NCBI GenBank assembly: GCA_963700925.1
Contig: OY969553.1
Span: 1,240,001 to 1,304,000, forward strand
Source of the DNA: CAWJMD01 sp963700925
Lineage (GTDB): Bacteria > Actinomycetota > Actinomycetes > Actinomycetales > CAWJMD01
DNA length: 64,000 bases
Direction: 5' to 3'
Shown here in pieces: positions 25,105-33,371 of this stretch. Made by a program: the position numbers and the translations under genes. The notes under the pieces were generated by a model. The model made no database searches. It was not told the DNA's origin and saw only the letters and a program-made list of their open reading frames with translations. Position 1 is the stretch's first letter. Each line of letters begins with the position of its first letter.

Positions 25105-25775
25105 CGGATCCGATGCGCCGCCCGATCCGGGTCCTCCTGGTCGACGACCAGGAGCTGTTCCGCGCCGGTGTCTCGGTGATCCTGGATGCGCAACCCGACA
25201 TGGAGGTGGTGGGATCGGCCCCAGACGGCGCCGCGGGTGTGCGGCTGGCCGGCGAGCTGGAGCCCGATGTGGTCCTGATGGACATCCGGATGGCCGAGAT
25301 GGACGGTGTCGAGGCCACCCGCCAGCTGTTCACCCCCGCCCGAGCGGCATCGCGGCGCGCCCCGCTGCGGGTCATCGTGCTGACCACGTTCAACCTCGAC
25401 GACCGAGCCGCCACCGCGATCCGCGAGGGCGCGAGCGGTTTCCTGCTGAAGGACTGCACGCCCGCGATGCTCACCGACGCGATCCGCACCGTGTACACCG
25501 GCAACGCGGTGCTGGCGCCTGCCGACCTGTCCACGCTGCTCGAGGGTCGGTTCCGCAGCCGGCGCCCGACTCCGGCCGACTTCCAGACCTTGACCGAGAA
25601 GGAGCGCGAGGTCTTCTCCGCGGTGGCAAAGGGGTTGTCCAACACCGAGATAGCGGGCCAGTTCTTCGCCGGCGAGTCGACGGTCAAGACCCATGTCGGG
25701 GCGATCCTGCGCAAGCTGAACCTGCGCGACCGCGTGCAGATCGTGGTGTTCGCCCACGAGCACCACCTGGTCTAG
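25101..25775 (+). CDS. NarL/LuxR-family response regulator in van-like operon
   Basis: Regulator of 224 aa. The receiver has LLVDDQELFRAGVSVIL, the phosphoacceptor Asp in VVLMDIRMAEMDG and the Lys in GFLLKDCTPAM. The LuxR-type HTH is LTEKEREVFSAVAKGLSNTE, then ESTVKTHVGAILRKLNLRD. The ATG at 25101 overlaps the kinase stop. Last gene of the vanX-alr-ddl-kinase-regulator operon, it ends 4 nt before the inverted repeat of an IS110-type element. It differs from classical VanR, which is OmpR-type. Confidence 0.93.
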   Translation: MTDPMRRPIRVLLVDDQELFRAGVSVILDAQPDMEVVGSAPDGAAGVRLAGELEPDVVLMDIRMAEMDGVEATRQLFTPARAASRRAPLRVIVLTTFNLDDRAATAIREGASGFLLKDCTPAMLTDAIRTVYTGNAVLAPADLSTLLEGRFRSRRPTPADFQTLTEKEREVFSAVAKGLSNTEIAGQFFAGESTVKTHVGAILRKLNLRDRVQIVVFAHEHHLV

Positions 25776-25896
25776 ACGGTATGGAGTGACCGCTCGGTGG
25801 TGAGTGGTTGCGGGCCGGGGCCTCGCTCACACATGTTCGTGGGTTACCGAGCAGGGGCCGCCTGCTCGGCCTATCCAACAGGTGTGGGAGGCCCCG

Positions 25897-26979
25897 GTGT
25901 TCACCGAGCGTACGAGCGTGGGGCTCGACGTGCACGCACGATCCGTCGCGGCGGCGGCGATCGACGGCGTCACGGGAGAGCTGTTCCAAGCGAGATTGAC
26001 CGCGTCCTACGACCAGGTCCAGGCCTGGGTCCGAACCCTGCCCGGGCCGGTGGCGGTGACCTATGAGGCCGGCCCGACCGGGTTCGGACTGTCGCGGGCG
26101 TTGACCGCCTCGGGGATCAGGTGCGTGGTCGCCGCGCCGTCGAAGTTGCAGCGCCCCGCCGGTGATCGGGTCAAGACCGACGCCAAGGACGCGGTCCATC
26201 TGGCCCGGCTGCTGCGGCTGGACGAGGTGACGGCGGTGGCGGTGCCGACCGTGGACCAGGAAGCTGCTCGTGACCTGGTCCGCGCGCGCGAGGACTGCCG
26301 CGGTGACTTGATGCGGGCCCGGCACCGGCTCTCCAAGCTGCTGCTTCGGCAGGGCATCGTCTACTGCGGTGGTCAGGCCTGGACTCGTGACCACGACAGC
26401 TGGTTGCGCCGGCAGCGGTTCGACTCGCCCGCGACGCAGACGACGTTCGAGTCCGACTACGAGGCTGTCCTGATGGTGAAGGCGCGCCGGGACCGCCTCG
26501 ACGCGGCGATCACCACGATGGCGGCCGAGTCCGAGTTCAGCCCGGTGCTGCACCGGCTCGGGTGCCTGCGCGGGGTGGGCACCTTGACCGGGTTCGCCCT
26601 GGCGGTCGAGATCGGCGACTGGGAACGGTTCACCGGCAACACCATCGGCTCGTTCGTCGGGCTCGTCCCGTCCGAGCACTCCTCGGGCGCCTCGCGCTCA
26701 CAGGGATCGATCACCAAGACCGGCAACACCCACGTGCGTCGGCTCCTGGTCGAGGCCGCCTGGCACCACCGTGCTCGCTACGTCGCCGGCAAGACCATGC
26801 GGGACCGATGGGAGCTGGCTGACCCAGCGGCCCGTGCCCGCGGCGATGCCGGCAACCGGCGGCTGCACGCCCGCTGGGTCAGGTTCATCGAGCGCCGCAA
26901 AAGGCCCGTGATCGCCAACGTCGCCGTCGCCCGCGAACTGGCCGGCTGGTGCTGGTCCCTGGCGGTCCTGCAGGAGTAA
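25897..26979 (+). CDS. IS110-family transposase (DEDD)
   Basis: Recombinase of 360 aa. The N-terminal RuvC-like domain starts SVGLDVHARSVAAAAIDG (first Asp), with Glu in VTYEAGPTGFGL and the DAKDA motif in KTDAKDAVHLARLL. The C-terminal Tnp20 domain has GCLRGVGTLTGFALAVEIGD, FVGLVPSEHSSG and GSITKTGNTHVRRLLVEAAW. GTG at 25897 is chosen because GGGAGG lies 5 nt upstream; an in-frame GTG at 25882 and longer readings are less likely. It looks intact. Confidence 0.93.
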   Translation: MFTERTSVGLDVHARSVAAAAIDGVTGELFQARLTASYDQVQAWVRTLPGPVAVTYEAGPTGFGLSRALTASGIRCVVAAPSKLQRPAGDRVKTDAKDAVHLARLLRLDEVTAVAVPTVDQEAARDLVRAREDCRGDLMRARHRLSKLLLRQGIVYCGGQAWTRDHDSWLRRQRFDSPATQTTFESDYEAVLMVKARRDRLDAAITTMAAESEFSPVLHRLGCLRGVGTLTGFALAVEIGDWERFTGNTIGSFVGLVPSEHSSGASRSQGSITKTGNTHVRRLLVEAAWHHRARYVAGKTMRDRWELADPAARARGDAGNRRLHARWVRFIERRKRPVIANVAVARELAGWCWSLAVLQE

Positions 26980-27264
26980 CACCCCACCGAGCCGGCTTCG
27001 TCGACCACGCCGAGGGGCAGCAGCGCGTGGAGCGACCCGCGATTCGGCTATGAGCAGCCAATGCCACTGCGGCACAGCGACGCTCGACTCTAGACACGCG
27101 GACCCGCTCCTGCCGAACAGCACCGTCCTGCGGTACCCAACCCGCGAATATCAGTCTGACCGCGCGTCGCCAACGACACGCTCACCCCAGACGCCAGGCC
27201 GACGAAGCCACGAGGCGCCCGCCCCGAGCAATCGGGACGGGCGCCTCACCCTGCCACTTGACAG
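26980..27264 (+). ncRNA. Candidate guide (bridge/seek) RNA region of the IS110-type element
   Basis: The ~285 nt between the transposase stop and the right inverted repeat hold no convincing gene. In IS1111-group elements this downstream noncoding end encodes a structured RNA that guides target choice (established for the family). Its presence here is inferred from position and length; I could not fold or map the RNA, so the exact ends are unknown. A GC-rich hairpin candidate GGCGCCCG/CGGGCGCC lies near 27210-27246. Confidence 0.4.
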
Positions 27265-27278
27265 GCGGTCACTCCATA

Positions 27279-29111
27279 TCAGCCGACCACCTCGGCCGCC
27301 TCGAGCCAGGCCTCCTCGACCTTCTCTCGCTCGGCCGTCACCGACCGCAGCTCCGCGTCCAGCTCGATGACCGCGGTGTGGTCGGCAGCGACGGCCGCCA
27401 TGCGGTCGTGTAGCTCAGACTCCTTGCGGTGCAGGCGTTCCAGCGTCCGCTCAAGCCGCGTCAGCTCCTTGCGAGCGGCCCGCAGCTCGGCGGCGTCTCG
27501 GCGGGTCTCGTGATCGCTCGCCGGCGCGTCCGCCGCTCGTCCGGTGCCCGGTGCGACAGCCCCCGCCGTCGACCTCCGCAGCGCCAGGTACTGCTCGACG
27601 CCGCCGGGCAGGTCGCGGATCGCGCCGTCGCCAAGCATCGCCACCTGCCGGTCGCAGACGCGCTCCAGCAGGTACCGGTCGTGCGAGACGACCACCAACG
27701 TTCCGGCGAACCCGTCGAGCAGGTCCTCCAGAGCCGCCAGCGTGTCGGTGTCGAGGTCGTTCGTCGGCTCGTCGAGCAGCAGCACGTTCGGCTCGTGCAC
27801 GAGCAGGCGCACGAGCTGCAGCCGGCGGCGCTCACCGCCGGAGAGGTCTGCGACCGGCGTCCAGGCCCGCTCGGCCGTGAAGCCGAGCCGCTCGACCAGC
27901 TGGGTGGCGCTGACCTCCTTGCCGCCCACGACCACGCTGCTCCGCTCGCGCTGGACGGCCTCGAGCACCCGCATGTGGGCGACCTCCTCCAGCTCGCGGA
28001 GGTGCTGCGACAGCACGGCCAGCCGCACCGTCGAACCACGCTTGACCTTGCCTGCGTCCGGGGGCATCTCGCCGGCCATCAGGCGCAGCACAGTCGTCTT
28101 GCCGGAGCCGTTCACGCCGACGACCCCGATCCGATCGCCGGGTCCGGGACGCCAGGTCACGTGGTCGAGCAGCAGCCTTCGCGCGTCGCCCTCGCCGACC
28201 GCGTACGACACGTTCTCCAGGTCGATCACGTCCTTGCCGAGCCGCGCGCTTGCCATGCGGGCCAGCTCGACGCCGTCTCGCGGCGGCGGTTCGTCCGCGA
28301 TCAAGGCGGCCGCCGCGTCGAGCCTGAACTTGGGCTTGGTCGTGCGGGCCGGTGGGCCACGGCGCAGCCACGCCAGCTCCTTGCGCAGCAGGTTGTCCCT
28401 GCGCTCGGCGGTGACGGAGGCGACGCGCGACCGCTCGGCCCGAGCGAGAACGTATGCGGCGTAACCGCCTTCGTACGCGTCGACCACACCGTCATGCACC
28501 TCCCAGGTCTGGGTGCAGACGGCGTCGAGGAACCAGCGGTCGTGGGTGACGACCAGCAACGCCCCCCGTCCGGCCGGCCACCGGGTCGACAAGTGCTCCG
28601 CCAGCCACGCGACGCCCTCGACGTCGAGGTGGTTCGTGGGCTCGTCCAGCACCAGCAGGTCGTGGTCGCCCAGCAGCACGGCAGCCAGCGCGACGCGACG
28701 GCGCTGGCCGCCCGACAGCCCGTCGACCGGAGCCTCGAAACCGCCTGGCACGTCGAGCTCGATGTCGGAGAGCAGCCCCGACAGGACTGCGCGCACGGCC
28801 GGGTCGCCGGCCCAGGTGTGCGACGCGGCGGCCAGCCGATCAGGCCCGAGAACGGCTTCGCGGACGGTGCCCGAGTGCTGCAGGTCGGCCTGGTCGAGGT
28901 AGCCGACCCGCAGTCCGCCGGAGTGCGTGACGCGTCCGGTGTCGATCGGCATGCGTCGGGTCAGCGACCGCAGCAACGTCGACTTCCCGTCACCGTTGCG
29001 TCCGACCACCCCGACGCGTGCGCCGTCGTCGAGCCCGAGTGACACCGCGTCAAGGATCGTTCGTGCCGCGAGGGTGACCGACACGTTCTCGGCGTTCAGG
29101 AGGTGGGCCAT
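27279..29111 (-). CDS. ABC-F family ATP-binding protein
   Basis: Soluble twin-ATPase protein of 610 aa with no membrane segment; ABC-F proteins act on ribosomes (translation factors or antibiotic protection). Two cassettes: Walker A GRNGDGKST and GVNGSGKTT, signatures LSGGQRRRV and LSGGERRRL, Walker B LVLDEPTNHLD and LLLDEPTNDLD. A charged linker (about 240-310) separates them and a C-terminal coiled coil follows (about 530-605). The ATG at 29111 is the natural start; longer readings enter the next gene. The stop codon begins 1 nt inside the edge of the IS110 inverted repeat, but the C-terminus looks complete. Confidence 0.93.
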   Translation of the reverse strand: MAHLLNAENVSVTLAARTILDAVSLGLDDGARVGVVGRNGDGKSTLLRSLTRRMPIDTGRVTHSGGLRVGYLDQADLQHSGTVREAVLGPDRLAAASHTWAGDPAVRAVLSGLLSDIELDVPGGFEAPVDGLSGGQRRRVALAAVLLGDHDLLVLDEPTNHLDVEGVAWLAEHLSTRWPAGRGALLVVTHDRWFLDAVCTQTWEVHDGVVDAYEGGYAAYVLARAERSRVASVTAERRDNLLRKELAWLRRGPPARTTKPKFRLDAAAALIADEPPPRDGVELARMASARLGKDVIDLENVSYAVGEGDARRLLLDHVTWRPGPGDRIGVVGVNGSGKTTVLRLMAGEMPPDAGKVKRGSTVRLAVLSQHLRELEEVAHMRVLEAVQRERSSVVVGGKEVSATQLVERLGFTAERAWTPVADLSGGERRRLQLVRLLVHEPNVLLLDEPTNDLDTDTLAALEDLLDGFAGTLVVVSHDRYLLERVCDRQVAMLGDGAIRDLPGGVEQYLALRRSTAGAVAPGTGRAADAPASDHETRRDAAELRAARKELTRLERTLERLHRKESELHDRMAAVAADHTAVIELDAELRSVTAEREKVEEAWLEAAEVVG

Positions 29112-29139
29112 GGCCCGACCATCGTCCCAGCCCTGACAC

Positions 29140-30567
29140 TCAGGCCCGGACGACCCCCAGCGTGTGGCCGTCGAACCCGGGAAAGACGTCGCCGAGCGTC
29201 GCGGCTCCACAGCGCCGCGTGAGGATCTCGCCGAGGACTGCCCGGTAGTCGTTGCGGCCGGGCAGGTCGCCCTGCACCAGCTGGCTCTGCGCCAGGCCTG
29301 ACCACGTGCCGTGGACGGTCTTGCCCACGATGCCGCCGCCGAGCAGCAGCATCAGGTTTCCGTGGCCGTGATCGGTTCCACCAGAGCCGTTCTCGTCGAC
29401 GCGACGGCCGAACTCCGACAGGGTCACCACGTTGGTGGTGTCCAGTGAGGGACCGAGGTCGGCGGCGAAAGCGGCCAGGGCCCCGGAGAGCTCGGCCAGC
29501 TTGCCGTGCATCCAGCCGCTGCCCACTCGTCCGGCGTCGACGTGCATGTCCCAGTCGCCCCAGTCGATGGTGGCGACCTGGAGCCCGACGCCGGCCTTGA
29601 CCAGCCGGGCGACGTCGCGGAGTGACTGCGACAGGTCGGTGAGCTTGCCGTCCGAGCCCGTCGGGTAGACGGCGCCGCCGGCCGGCGGCGTGAGGTCGGC
29701 CTGCACCGTCGCCAGGGTCGCCAGGGCGCCGAGGCAGGTCGTCACCGGCTGCGCCAGCAGGGGCGAGGTGCCTGCGTACATGGCCCGCAGTGCGTTGGTC
29801 CACTTCAGCTGGTCGGCGGGCGTACCCGAGCCCGAGAGCTTGGTGCCGTCGATGCGCCGCAGTGCCATCTCGGGTGTCGGGCCGGCAAGACCCGGCGAGA
29901 CCCCGAACGACCCGACCTGGGTGGCCTGGAACGACGTGCCGGCGGGGCGTGCTGCGACGGTTCGGTCGAGCCAGCCGGACCGCAGGCCCGTTCCCGGTGC
30001 GGCGCGCTCCATCTCGGCCATCGCGTCGAAGTGCGAGCGGGTCGGAGCGGCCTGGCCGACGTCGTGCACGAACCCGAGATGCCCTGCGTCCCACCATGGT
30101 TTGAGCGGGAGCATCGCCGGGTGCATGCCGAACACCGACGTCAACGCGATGGCCTGGCCGACCGGAAGCCGAAGCGTCGGACGGACGGTCGCGTAACGGG
30201 GGTCGGCGACCGGCGCGACGGCCGCCATGCCGTCGAAGCCACCACGCAGCGACAGGACCACGAGCGTGTGACCGGTGTACCCGGCGTCGGCGAACGCGTA
30301 GCGGGTGAAGGCGTCTGGGCCGGCCACCGTCATGGTGGCGCCCAGCGCGGATGCGAGGACGCCGGCGCGCAGCACGCTGCGACGGCTGACCGCGTCGGCG
30401 CGGTGGTAGGCGTCCGGGCTGTCGGGGTCGGTGTCGCCCGGGTGGGCGCAGCCGCAGCCTGCGCCCGGGCCGGCCAGCGCACGGGTCATGTCGTCGTCGT
30501 CCTCGAGGCCAGTGGTGGCATCGAGAGTGGCGTCGAGAGCCGTGGCGTTGCTCATGGTGGGCCTCAT
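29140..30567 (-). CDS. DUF1501 family secreted protein (Tat signal)
   Basis: Sulfatase-like-fold DUF1501 protein of 475 aa, normally exported and encoded beside a DUF1800 partner. A twin-arginine signal SRRSVLRAGVLASALGA is at about 61-77, behind an unusually long N-terminus. Landmarks include LRGGFDGMAAVAPVADPRY, TIDWGDWDMHVDA, TLSEFGRRVDENGSGGTDHG and HGNLMLLLGGG. The ATG at 30567 overlaps the DUF1800 stop (ATGA); ATG 30555 is possible. The biochemical role of the pair is unknown. Confidence 0.9.
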   Translation of the reverse strand: MRPTMSNATALDATLDATTGLEDDDDMTRALAGPGAGCGCAHPGDTDPDSPDAYHRADAVSRRSVLRAGVLASALGATMTVAGPDAFTRYAFADAGYTGHTLVVLSLRGGFDGMAAVAPVADPRYATVRPTLRLPVGQAIALTSVFGMHPAMLPLKPWWDAGHLGFVHDVGQAAPTRSHFDAMAEMERAAPGTGLRSGWLDRTVAARPAGTSFQATQVGSFGVSPGLAGPTPEMALRRIDGTKLSGSGTPADQLKWTNALRAMYAGTSPLLAQPVTTCLGALATLATVQADLTPPAGGAVYPTGSDGKLTDLSQSLRDVARLVKAGVGLQVATIDWGDWDMHVDAGRVGSGWMHGKLAELSGALAAFAADLGPSLDTTNVVTLSEFGRRVDENGSGGTDHGHGNLMLLLGGGIVGKTVHGTWSGLAQSQLVQGDLPGRNDYRAVLGEILTRRCGAATLGDVFPGFDGHTLGVVRA

Positions 30568-32345
30568 CGGATGGCGTGGGTCGGGCTGTCGAGCAGGAGG
30601 GCGACGAGGTAGGGCAGGCGCCAGCCGACGGCAGCGGAGTCGGCTCTGAGCACCGTCGCCGGCGTGCCGTCGAGGAAGGCGCAGACAGCCGTCCGGACGT
30701 GCGCGGGGACGGCTTCGAACAGTACCCGCCGTCCGAGCACGTCGACGAGCTCACCAAGAGTCGCCGGCAGCGGGCTGGGCTTCACGACCGCGGGAGGGAG
30801 CGGGATGCTCGTCGGCCACCAGTGCGCGGCCAGGCTCATGTGCGCGTTCCAGCGTCCGAGCGACATCGACGGGCTCGCCCAGGCCGCAGCCACGTCCGGA
30901 TAGCCGTTCGGTGGGTGCCAGCCGAGAGGCGAGTGTCCGACGTCGCCGGTCATCCAGTACAGGTTCAGCATCCCCTCGGTGCCCGACGCCGGCGCCGGGG
31001 TGCCGAGGGCGCGCAGCGTCGCGACCAGGTCCTCGAAGGGCCGGCGCAGCTTGTGCCCGGCGGACGAGCGGAACTCCGGGCTGGCGAACAGGGCGCGAAG
31101 CACCGCGGTGATGTCGGTGCCGCTGTGCCGGTACACGGCCGCCAGGTTCTGCACCAGGCGAAGAGGCGGGTTGTCGGAGACGAAGTGGGTCGCCAGCTTG
31201 CGGGCGATCTTGCGCGCGGTCTGCGGCTGGACGGCGAGCCACTCGAGGTAGCTGCGCGCCACGTCGACACCACCGGCGGCGGTCGAGTTGGGGTGCGACC
31301 AGCCCATCACCTGCAGGGGGCCCACGTGGTGCCACGCGCTCCGGTAGAGGAACTCCCCTGTGTCCCAGTTGCGGCTGAGCCCCGTCAGCACCAGGGCCGA
31401 CTGCAGCATGTCGGCCTCGGTGTACCCGCCGTCGACCCCGAGGGTGTGCAGTTCGAGCAGCTCGCGTCCCAGGTTCTCGTTGGGGTCCCTGGCGTTCGAC
31501 GTGTCGTTGCCGAGGTAGGCGAGCATCGCCGGGTGCAGCGTGCTGGCGACGAGCATGTCGCTGAACCGACCCATGGCGTGCGGACGGATCACCGTCCGGT
31601 CGAAGTCGTGCCGGTTGTCCCAGACCTCCGACGAGGGGCACGTGACGTTCAGGTGGTTCGACCAGAAGTCGACCATCACCTCGTACAGCTGCCGCTCGCT
31701 CCAGACCGCCCGCGCGATGTGGCCCTGCACCACCGAGAACATCGGCGTCCACGTGCCGAACTCGCCGACGTAGTGCTGGCGCGTCGCGGTGATGCTTCGT
31801 CCAAGGTCAGGGAGGCGAGCCACGAGCCCGTCGCAGATGGTGTCGGGGATCGAAGCCGGTGCCAGCTGCCGGTCGAGCCACGCCTGCGCGCCGAGCCGGC
31901 CCACCTCGGCCACGAGTGCGGCCGACGGGCCGTAGGTGGCGCGCTTGAGCAGGTGTTGGACGGAGAGGCCGGGCACGACCGGCGGCGGCATGGGTCGAGG
32001 GCCCGAGGTGGTCGTGGAGGACTGTGCGACCGGCGAGGACGCGTTCGTGGACATCGTCGCCGTCGTGGCGCTCGAGGGCGCCATCGTGGCTGCGGCCTGC
32101 GGCATGGACGCTGCGACAGCCGGTGCTGGCGCGGACGGTGCAGCCAGTGCCGCGGCTGCCTTCGCAGCGGTCAGGCCGGAGTTGCCCGTCGTGGCGGTGC
32201 CGAGCGCACTGGCGTCGGCCAGCGCGCGACCTCCCACGGCCAGCCCGGCGAGAGCCGCCAGGCCACCACCGAGCACGGCACGGCGTCCACGGACACCTCT
32301 CGCCGCGTCGTCGGGTACGAGACCGTCGCCGTCAGGGCATGGCAT
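30564..32345 (-). CDS. DUF1800 family protein (Tat-type signal)
   Basis: Protein of 593 aa, usual partner of DUF1501. The N-terminal signal has RGRRAVLGGGLAALAGLAVG, followed by a low-complexity Ala/Pro/Ser/Thr linker (about 50-120). The DUF1800 core follows: HLLKRATYGPSAALVAEVGR, RQLYEVMVDFWSNHLNV, RDPNENLGRELLELHTLGVD and GGYTEADMLQSALVLTG. The ATG at 32345 is the first usable start; no Shine-Dalgarno is obvious. With DUF1501 it interrupts what is often an ispE-to-ABC-F succession. Confidence 0.9.
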   Translation of the reverse strand: MPCPDGDGLVPDDAARGVRGRRAVLGGGLAALAGLAVGGRALADASALGTATTGNSGLTAAKAAAALAAPSAPAPAVAASMPQAAATMAPSSATTATMSTNASSPVAQSSTTTSGPRPMPPPVVPGLSVQHLLKRATYGPSAALVAEVGRLGAQAWLDRQLAPASIPDTICDGLVARLPDLGRSITATRQHYVGEFGTWTPMFSVVQGHIARAVWSERQLYEVMVDFWSNHLNVTCPSSEVWDNRHDFDRTVIRPHAMGRFSDMLVASTLHPAMLAYLGNDTSNARDPNENLGRELLELHTLGVDGGYTEADMLQSALVLTGLSRNWDTGEFLYRSAWHHVGPLQVMGWSHPNSTAAGGVDVARSYLEWLAVQPQTARKIARKLATHFVSDNPPLRLVQNLAAVYRHSGTDITAVLRALFASPEFRSSAGHKLRRPFEDLVATLRALGTPAPASGTEGMLNLYWMTGDVGHSPLGWHPPNGYPDVAAAWASPSMSLGRWNAHMSLAAHWWPTSIPLPPAVVKPSPLPATLGELVDVLGRRVLFEAVPAHVRTAVCAFLDGTPATVLRADSAAVGWRLPYLVALLLDSPTHAIR

Positions 32346-32417
32346 GCCTGGTACGTCGGAAGATCGTCCGCCCTACTGAACCGTTCGCTGCAACGTTGGT
32401 GCGGGGGACCCTCAGGC

Positions 32418-33347
32418 TCACGCTCTGTGGACGACGGGCTCGACCAGCCGGGCACCGGAGACCGGACCCGTGACCCGGGCGACCCGGTCACACACCCCGG
32501 CGGCCGTCAGAGCGACCGACAGGTCGAGTGCCGCCTCGGAGTCGGCCACCAGGAAGGCCACCGTCGGCCCCGACCCGGACACGAGCGAGCCGAGCGCGCC
32601 CTCGCCTGAACCGACCTCGAGCACCCGCTCCAGGTTGGGCAGCAGGTGGAGTGCCGCAGGCTGCAGGTCGTTGGTCATCTGCGTGCCCAGCGCGACAGCG
32701 TCGCCGGAGCGCAGCGCCTGCATCATCGCCGGGGTGACGGCTGGCTCGGGCACCGGTCGACCCAGGCGCAGCCGGTCGCACTCCGCGTAGACGGACGGGG
32801 TCGACAGCTCGTCGCCCGACAAGGCCAGTACCCAGTGGTACTCGCCACGCGCCAGCGCAGGGGTCAGCTGGTCACCACGACCGGTGCCGAGGGCAGTGCC
32901 CCCCAGCAGACCGAACGGCACGTCCGAGCCCAGCTCGGTAGCCAGCTCGCGCAGCTCGTCGCGGGCTAAACCGGTGCGCCACAACGCATCACAGGCCAGC
33001 AAGGCTCCAGCAGCGTCCGCCGACCCGCCCGCCATCCCGCCGGCGACCGGGATCCGCTTGACGATGCGGAGTTGCACCCCGGTCTCGGTTCCGGTGCTGT
33101 CGGCCAGCAGCCGCGCCGCGCGAACCGCGAGATTCGTGTCGTCCGTGGGCACCTGGGCCGCGCCGACGCCCGTCACCTCGACCACGACCTCGTCGGCGGG
33201 CGACGCGACCAGGTCGTCGAACAGCGAGACCGCCTGGAACACGGTGGCAATGTCATGGAACCCGTCGTCGCCGGCGGGGCCGACGTGCAGCGAGAGGTTG
33301 ATCTTCGCGGGCACCCGGACGTACACGGCGTCGTTGTCGGCTGTCAC
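32418..33347 (-). CDS. ispE: 4-diphosphocytidyl-2-C-methyl-D-erythritol kinase
   Basis: GHMP kinase of the non-mevalonate isoprenoid pathway, phosphorylating CDP-methylerythritol at the 2-hydroxyl; 309 aa. The N-terminal VRVPAKINLSLHVG, the ATP loop PVAGGMAGGSADAAGALLA and the C-terminal LVSGSGPTVAFLV are all present. GTG at 33347 with GGAAGG upstream. It follows rsmA by about 24 nt in the conserved actinobacterial order metG-tatD-rpfB-rsmA-ispE. Confidence 0.95.
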   Translation of the reverse strand: MTADNDAVYVRVPAKINLSLHVGPAGDDGFHDIATVFQAVSLFDDLVASPADEVVVEVTGVGAAQVPTDDTNLAVRAARLLADSTGTETGVQLRIVKRIPVAGGMAGGSADAAGALLACDALWRTGLARDELRELATELGSDVPFGLLGGTALGTGRGDQLTPALARGEYHWVLALSGDELSTPSVYAECDRLRLGRPVPEPAVTPAMMQALRSGDAVALGTQMTNDLQPAALHLLPNLERVLEVGSGEGALGSLVSGSGPTVAFLVADSEAALDLSVALTAAGVCDRVARVTGPVSGARLVEPVVHRA

Positions 33348-33371
33348 CGCGCACCTTCCACGACCCCGACC

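Larger units (their letters stand above)
25780..27278. mobile_element. IS110-family element (IS1111-like), about 1.5 kb
   Basis: A 14-nt perfect inverted repeat, TATGGAGTGACCGC at 25780-25793 and its complement at 27265-27278, brackets a DEDD-type transposase gene with ~100 nt noncoding on the left and ~285 nt on the right. Subterminal inverted repeats plus a long downstream noncoding end are the layout of the IS1111 group. True tips probably lie a few nt outside the repeats. The insertion lies between a regulator gene and the convergent ABC-F gene and breaks neither. Confidence 0.85.
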
